This document shows positions 59,097-64,000 of a DNA stretch of 64,000 bases, one piece after another. The translations under genes were made by a program, and so were the position numbers. Each line of letters begins with the position of its first letter. Position 1 is the stretch's first letter. Under the pieces are notes generated by a model, which made no database searches, was not told where the DNA came from, and saw only the letters and a program-made list of their open reading frames with translations. Source of the stretch: Candidatus Marinarcus aquaticus (GTDB taxonomy: Bacteria > Campylobacterota > Campylobacteria > Campylobacterales > Arcobacteraceae). The DNA lies in NCBI RefSeq assembly GCF_004116335.1, contig NZ_PDKN01000001.1, positions 124,001 through 188,000 of the forward strand. The letters are read 5' to 3'.

Positions 59097-62000
59097 ATGG
59101 ATTTAATTAAATTCTCAATTAAAAATCCTGTCACGATTATTGTGTCGGTTTTAATTGTAGTGATTTTTGGTTTACTGGCATTAACAAAACTGCCATATCA
59201 ACTCACTCCCAGTGTGACCAAACCTGAGATTAAAATCACAACAATTTGGCCAGGAGCAACACCATACGAGATTGAACGAGAAGTCATTGAAGAACAAGAA
59301 GATGTACTGAAAAGTTTGAATAACTTGGTGACGTATGAATCTTCTTCGCAAGATAATCAAGGTGAGATTACTCTGACATTTAAATTGGGTACAGATTTAC
59401 GTGCGGCATTGCAAGATGTCTCCAATAAACTCAATGAGGTCAGTTCCTATCCCAATGATGCGGAAGAACCCATCATTGAAACAGCAACGGCCAGTCCAGT
59501 TATTTGGATGATGTTACAAACCAAAGAGGATAACCCTCGACATATTGATGAGTATAAAACATTCTTTGATGATGAAATTGTACCTGTGATTAAACGTGTA
59601 GATGGTGTTGCTGGTACCATGGGCGGAGGTGGACGAGAACAAGAGATGCAAATCGTTTTTGATGCCAATGCCCTTGCAGCTTATAATCTGACCATTAACA
59701 GTGTGATTAATACACTGCAAAGTGAAAATGTCGATATTTCTGCAGGGATACAAAATCTAGAACGACGTTCTTATCGTATTCGTACGGTGCATAAATTTAA
59801 AACCATTAAAGATATTGAAGAGGTTATTTTAGTCTCTAATAGAGAACAACGTGTACGGGTTAAAGATGTAGCGACTGTTAATTTTGGCTATGAAACCCCA
59901 AGTACTGTTGCCATGTTTTTAGGTCAAGATGGGATATTTTTAGGGGTACAACCCAACAGTGAAGCCAATATTGTGGCTTTAACCAATGAAGTAGAAACAG
60001 TAGTAAAAGAGCTGAACAGTGGTATTTTAAATGAGAAACAGCTTGAAATTCAATGGATATATGATCAACGACCATATATTGTCGGTTCGGTTGATTTGGT
60101 ACAACAAAATATCATTATTGGTGGTATTTTGGCTGTGATCATATTAATCACCTTTTTACGTTCAATTTCACCAACGGCAGTTGTCTCTGTGGCCATTCCC
60201 ATTTCAATCATTGGTACATTTATTATCTTACAAGCATTGGGACGAAGTTTAAATACGATTTCTTTAGCAGGAATCTCCTTTGCCGTAGGAATGCTTGTGG
60301 ACAGTGCAATTGTGGTGTTAGAAAACATTGACCGACACAGAAAAAATGGAGATTCGATTTCTGAAGCAGCGTATAAAGGTGCCAGTGAAGTGTGGGGTGC
60401 GCTTATTGCAAGTGCTTCAACCACGATTGCGGTATTTTTACCCATTGTATTTTTAGAAGATGAAGCGGGGCAACTTTTTAAAGATATTGCCATTGCAGTA
60501 ACTTCAGCTGTTACTTTTTCTTTGTTTGTTTCCATTGCGGTCATACCAATGTTATGGAAAAAATTTGCAAGCATAAGTGGGAAAGAGCCCAAAGATGCAG
60601 GAAAAATTGCCAACTTTGGACACCAAATGGTGGAACTCATTATGTCCATTGTAGAGCGGTCATTAAAAGACACCAAATCCAAAATTATCACCATTGTCTC
60701 TTTGGCTCTTTTTTCTGCAGGAACGATTTTTGTGCTTTTTCCTAAATTGGACTATTTGCCACAAGGAAATAAAAATTTGATTTTTAATATTTTGATTACA
60801 CCTCCGGGTCTTTCATATCAAGAGCGGTATGACATGGGTGCATATTTAATGAAACAGGTTGAACCTCACGTGAATAAAGACGTGGATGGAATCCCTGGTC
60901 TTAATCGAGCGTTTTTTGTCTCTTTTGGCGATTTTAACCTCTTTGGAGGAACTTCAATGCATGAAGACAGAGCCAAAGAGCTTATTCCCATGTTTCAGCC
61001 TATTATTAACTCTATGCCCTCTATTTTTGGGGTATCGATTCAATCAGGTGTGTTTGAAGATGGTGTTGGGGAAGGAAACACCGTAGATATTGATATCAGT
61101 GGTGAGAGTATTAAAGATATTGCCGATACGGGTGCTCAACTTTTTGGAGCAACAATGCAAACACTCAAAGGTGGACAAGTAAGACCCGTACCCTCTGTCG
61201 AGTTACTTTATCCAGAAGTGAGAATTCATCCTAACCAAGATGCACTTAAAGCATTGGGAATGAGTTCACGAGAGTTTGGAGTGAACATTGATGTACTCAT
61301 GGATGGTGCAAAAATTGGTGAATTTGAAGAAGAGGGTAAAAAGAAAATCGACCTTGTTTTAAAAGGGGATGATACCCTTTTAAAAACACCACAAGATATC
61401 ATGGAAGCTCAAATTGCGGTGAGTGATTCAAGAGTGGTACCTGTATCTGTGTTATCAAGTTATGAAAATACCACAGGTATTTCAGAGATTCGACATTATA
61501 ACGGAAAGCGAACCATCACCCTTCAAATCACACCACCACAAGGAATGACGATTGATGAAACCATGAAAATTATAGGGGGTATGCTTCAAGGCATGAAAAG
61601 TAAAGGTATGATTTCTGACAGTGTTGAGATTGGTATTTCAGGAACTGCAGATAAACTCAGTGAAACCATTGGCATGCTTTCAGGAAACTTTATTTTGGCG
61701 TTGTTGATTGTTTATTTACTTATGGCAGCACTCTTTGGAAACTTTTTATACCCAATTGTCATTATGTTTACTGTACCTCTTGCAACGGCGGGTGGTTTTA
61801 TTGGTCTTGGACTGACCAATCTTTTTATTGCGCAACAGCCTTTGGATGTTTTGACCATGTTAGGATTTATCATTTTAGTGGGAATTGTTGTAAACAATGC
61901 CATTTTAATTGTGCATCAAAGTTTGAACTATATTCATAATGAAAACATGGAGCACAAAAAGGCAGTCATAGAAGCAACTAAAACAAGAATTCGTCCAATT

Positions 62001-62231
62001 TATATGAGTTCCTTGACCTCTATTTTTGGAATGTTGCCATTGGTGCTTGTGCCAGGTCCAGGAAGTGAGTTTTATCGCGGATTGGGTTCTGTTATTACAG
62101 GTGGATTGGCTTTTTCAACCATCTTTACAATTTTTGTAACGCCCGCATTGTTGATGTTCTTTATTAAATTGGAACAACGCGTTGCAAATAAGAACAACAC
62201 GTTTGATGCCAAAGCATTAAACAAAGCATAA
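59097..62231 (+). CDS. RND efflux pump inner-membrane permease
   Basis: The 1044-residue protein has twelve helices and two large periplasmic loops. N-terminal signature is FSIKNPVTIIVSVLIVVIFGLLALTKLPYQLTPS. TM4 is GMLVDSAIVVLENIDRHRKNG, with one Asp where AcrB has two. TM10 carries GIVVNNAILIVHQSLN. It exports drugs or other hydrophobics by proton exchange in a trimer. It is 8 bp after the adaptor and 11 bp before the TolC-like gene. Confidence 0.93.
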   Translation: MDLIKFSIKNPVTIIVSVLIVVIFGLLALTKLPYQLTPSVTKPEIKITTIWPGATPYEIEREVIEEQEDVLKSLNNLVTYESSSQDNQGEITLTFKLGTDLRAALQDVSNKLNEVSSYPNDAEEPIIETATASPVIWMMLQTKEDNPRHIDEYKTFFDDEIVPVIKRVDGVAGTMGGGGREQEMQIVFDANALAAYNLTINSVINTLQSENVDISAGIQNLERRSYRIRTVHKFKTIKDIEEVILVSNREQRVRVKDVATVNFGYETPSTVAMFLGQDGIFLGVQPNSEANIVALTNEVETVVKELNSGILNEKQLEIQWIYDQRPYIVGSVDLVQQNIIIGGILAVIILITFLRSISPTAVVSVAIPISIIGTFIILQALGRSLNTISLAGISFAVGMLVDSAIVVLENIDRHRKNGDSISEAAYKGASEVWGALIASASTTIAVFLPIVFLEDEAGQLFKDIAIAVTSAVTFSLFVSIAVIPMLWKKFASISGKEPKDAGKIANFGHQMVELIMSIVERSLKDTKSKIITIVSLALFSAGTIFVLFPKLDYLPQGNKNLIFNILITPPGLSYQERYDMGAYLMKQVEPHVNKDVDGIPGLNRAFFVSFGDFNLFGGTSMHEDRAKELIPMFQPIINSMPSIFGVSIQSGVFEDGVGEGNTVDIDISGESIKDIADTGAQLFGATMQTLKGGQVRPVPSVELLYPEVRIHPNQDALKALGMSSREFGVNIDVLMDGAKIGEFEEEGKKKIDLVLKGDDTLLKTPQDIMEAQIAVSDSRVVPVSVLSSYENTTGISEIRHYNGKRTITLQITPPQGMTIDETMKIIGGMLQGMKSKGMISDSVEIGISGTADKLSETIGMLSGNFILALLIVYLLMAALFGNFLYPIVIMFTVPLATAGGFIGLGLTNLFIAQQPLDVLTMLGFIILVGIVVNNAILIVHQSLNYIHNENMEHKKAVIEATKTRIRPIYMSSLTSIFGMLPLVLVPGPGSEFYRGLGSVITGGLAFSTIFTIFVTPALLMFFIKLEQRVANKNNTFDAKALNKA

Positions 62232-62242
62232 AGGAGAATTAA

Positions 62243-63487
62243 ATGTTAAAACAGACAGTTTATGCTTCCATGATTGCATTAAGTATGCATGCATATGCCA
62301 TAGATTTGAAACAGAGCATTGATATTGCATTGAATCAAAACTATGATATTAAAGAGCAACAGTATGTCAAAGAGGAGAAAAATGCCAATAACAATGCAGC
62401 ATTTGCTCCATTTTTACCGAGTGTTGATTTGGCGTACAGTTTTGAAAGAAGAGATGAAACGATTGTCAATCAAAGCAAAGAGGACTCAGTGGGAAGTGCA
62501 ACCGTATCTTATAATTTGTTCAATGGATTTTCAGATATTTTTTCATTGCTGAGTTCAAATTATGTCTATAAGTCATCAAAATATACCTATGAAGCAACCA
62601 AACAAGATATTATTTTACAAACCAAACAAGCGTATATTACGGTTTTAAAGCAACAAAAGAATTTAGTGACCAAAGAGGATGCGTTAAAACTCTTTAATAA
62701 ACAGTATGAAGATGCACGTAATAAGTTTGACCAAGGATTGATTGCACGTAATGATTTATTGGAAGTTGAAGTACAAATGCTTCAAGCCAAACAAGAGGTT
62801 ATTCGTGCAAAAAAAGAGCTTAAAGTGGCACGATTGAGTTTGAATAATATTTTGAGTAATGCATTGAAAACGGATGAAAAACTTGAAGAACTTCAATATG
62901 AAGAGCTTCAATATAACACTACAAAAGAGGACTTTATCAATAAACGAAGTGAAGTGGCGGCATTAAAGATGCTTATGGATAGTTATAATGCGCAAGAGAA
63001 CTCAGATGCTGGAGCATTTTTACCAAGCATCGATGCTTCTTTTGGTTATTATGAGTATGGGGACGATCGACATATTGATGGCAAAGAGGGATATCCTGAA
63101 AATCAGGAAATTGCTAAAGTGACTGCTTCGTGGAATCTATTTTCTGGTGGGAAAGATATCAATACTGTCATTGCAACACATAAGAAGAAGAAGCAAGTCT
63201 ATGCACAATTGGAGAAGTTAAAACTTCAAATTCAGTTGCAGTATGAACAAGCTTTAGAGGAGTTAGAAGTTGCTAAGCTGAATTACGAAACAGCTCAAGT
63301 GGCATTGGAACAAGCAAAAATCAACTATGATATTGTGAACAACCGTTTTGAACAAGGGGTCTCTAAAAGTTCTGATTTGATTGATGCTAACTTTTTACTC
63401 AGTCAAGCCAAACAGAATTTTTACAGTGCATATTATGATAAATTCTTAGCTGTGGCAACACTGCAAAGGGTCATGGAGAACGATTGA
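62243..63487 (+). CDS. TolC-family outer-membrane efflux protein
   Basis: The 414-residue protein has a signal peptide ending MHAYAID. It shows TolC repeats: helical hairpins (QYEDARNKFDQGLIARNDLLEVEVQMLQAKQEV and NYDIVNNRFEQGVSKSSDLIDANFLLSQAKQNF) and β-strand segments (AYSFERRDE; DASFGYYEYGDD). It forms the outer-membrane channel of the tripartite pump. Confidence 0.9.
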   Translation: MLKQTVYASMIALSMHAYAIDLKQSIDIALNQNYDIKEQQYVKEEKNANNNAAFAPFLPSVDLAYSFERRDETIVNQSKEDSVGSATVSYNLFNGFSDIFSLLSSNYVYKSSKYTYEATKQDIILQTKQAYITVLKQQKNLVTKEDALKLFNKQYEDARNKFDQGLIARNDLLEVEVQMLQAKQEVIRAKKELKVARLSLNNILSNALKTDEKLEELQYEELQYNTTKEDFINKRSEVAALKMLMDSYNAQENSDAGAFLPSIDASFGYYEYGDDRHIDGKEGYPENQEIAKVTASWNLFSGGKDINTVIATHKKKKQVYAQLEKLKLQIQLQYEQALEELEVAKLNYETAQVALEQAKINYDIVNNRFEQGVSKSSDLIDANFLLSQAKQNFYSAYYDKFLAVATLQRVMEND

Positions 63488-63804
63488 TGTCAGGTTGGAC
63501 ATATTTATTATTAGCAGGTGTTTTAGAGATTGGTTTTGCCTCAACTCTTAAACTCACTGAAGGCTTTACAAAGTTAATGCCCTCTTTGGTTTTTCTGTTT
63601 TTTGCGGTATTCAGTTTCTATTTTCTAACCAAAGCCACACAAACTATTCCTGTAGGAACAGCCTATGCTGTTTGGACAGGTATTGGTGCAGCAGGAACAA
63701 TCATTGTGGGGATATTTTTTTATAATGAACCAGCACATTTGTGGAGACTCTTTTTTCTTTTTACCTTAGTGGCCTCAATCGTTGGTCTAAAACTGGTCTC
63801 TTAA
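63487..63804 (+). CDS. Small multidrug resistance (SMR) transporter, SugE/Gdx-like
   Basis: The protein is 105 residues from ATG 63487, overlapping the TolC stop by 1 bp. It has four helices with the membrane Glu in LLAGVLEIGFAS, and GTAYAVWTGIGAAGTIIVGIFF typical of the SugE/Gdx group, which exports guanidinium-like cations. It ends the TetR-RND operon. No guanidine riboswitch precedes it. Confidence 0.85.
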   Translation: MSGWTYLLLAGVLEIGFASTLKLTEGFTKLMPSLVFLFFAVFSFYFLTKATQTIPVGTAYAVWTGIGAAGTIIVGIFFYNEPAHLWRLFFLFTLVASIVGLKLVS

Positions 63805-63805
63805 A

Positions 63806-63836
63806 ACCAATATGTACATTTCTTGTACATATTGGT
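63806..63836. terminator. Hairpin after the SMR gene
   Basis: ACCAATATGTACA and TGTACATATTGGT form a 13-bp perfect stem. No U-tract follows, so it may be a weak terminator or mRNA end stabiliser. Confidence 0.45.
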
Positions 63837-63848
63837 ATAAGAGTGAAA

Positions 63849-64000
63849 ATGGACGTATCAATCTGTAACAGAAAAATAAAATTGTTATATCTGACTTTTA
63901 GATGCAAACAAACACGTATGCTACCATTTACGGCTTCTATATTCACATTATTATTTTTTATGGCTTGTTTGAGCCTCTTTTTTTCTTCGTATCCTTATAT
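63849..64000 (+). CDS. N-terminus of an unidentified membrane protein (partial)
   Basis: ATG 63849 opens a frame that runs off the right edge (50 codons). A basic start (RKIKLLYLTFRCKQTR) is followed by one membrane helix (FTASIFTLLFFMACLSLFF). It could be the start of a sensor protein. A later in-frame ATG near 63918 is another possible start. Confidence 0.4.
   Translation, partial: MDVSICNRKIKLLYLTFRCKQTRMLPFTASIFTLLFFMACLSLFFSSYPY

Noticed and set aside
63480-63500. Guanidine riboswitch for the SMR gene
   Set aside because: The gene overlaps the TolC gene and has no leader for an RNA switch.
1-64000. CRISPR arrays, insertion sequences or prophage genes
   Set aside because: No spaced direct repeats, transposase or phage-type frames were recognised anywhere in the window.

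Overview
This window looks like a chromosomal segment of a Campylobacterota bacterium, probably close to Arcobacteraceae. The DNA is AT-rich with long A/T runs between genes. Promoters are mostly lone TATAAT-type -10 boxes. The first block (pseudopilin genes, proC, bamD, lon) keeps the neighbourhood I recall around ctsT-proC-bamD-lon in Campylobacter jejuni. I cannot name the species. There is one tRNA, and no rRNA, insertion sequence, phage or CRISPR array.

Layout. 1-9.4 kb: a LapG-like periplasmic cysteine protease, a YajR-type MFS pump, rdgB, three pseudopilins co-transcribed with proC, then bamD, lon, a small membrane protein and a rhomboid protease. A tiny zinc-ribbon gene that seems to start at ATA follows. 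9.5-21.3 kb: a Y-family polymerase, DUF2721, a BCCT transporter, a three-gene amidoligase/glutamine-amidotransferase/membrane-protein operon, a LysR regulator divergent from a YbfB-type MFS, a TRAP transporter whose large subunit carries an N-terminal Ig-like domain, and an SRPBCC protein.

21.4-28.5 kb is the most interesting part. It is a tight nine-gene operon with two P1B-type ATPases, an HMA-like small protein, a membrane-tailed ferritin-like protein, four small single-span or glycine-zipper proteins, and a membrane-anchored SpoIIAA-like protein. One ATPase has Arg in place of the actuator Glu; the other has a non-CPC membrane motif. I interpret it as a candidate iron-compartment (ferrosome-like, fez-type) system. 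It is followed by a Fur-box-controlled feo operon (29-35.4 kb) with an embedded ABC transporter. A second Fur-box-controlled cluster of imelysins and di-haem proteins lies at 38.6-44.4 kb. Together, 21-44 kb reads as an iron-handling region.

44.5-64 kb: an SDR, a PAS/HD-GYP c-di-GMP phosphodiesterase, an EamA transporter, a copper-delivery operon (PCu(A)C, small membrane protein, SCO), and a divergent zinc locus (Fur-family regulator versus a His-rich ZnuA-like protein plus a DUF1007/NicO permease) with two matching palindromes. Then come exonuclease III, a GNAT-nitrilase fusion, selO, DoxX, and a TetR-controlled tripartite RND efflux operon ending in an SMR pump.

Functions are read from motifs and remembered family features; no database search was run.
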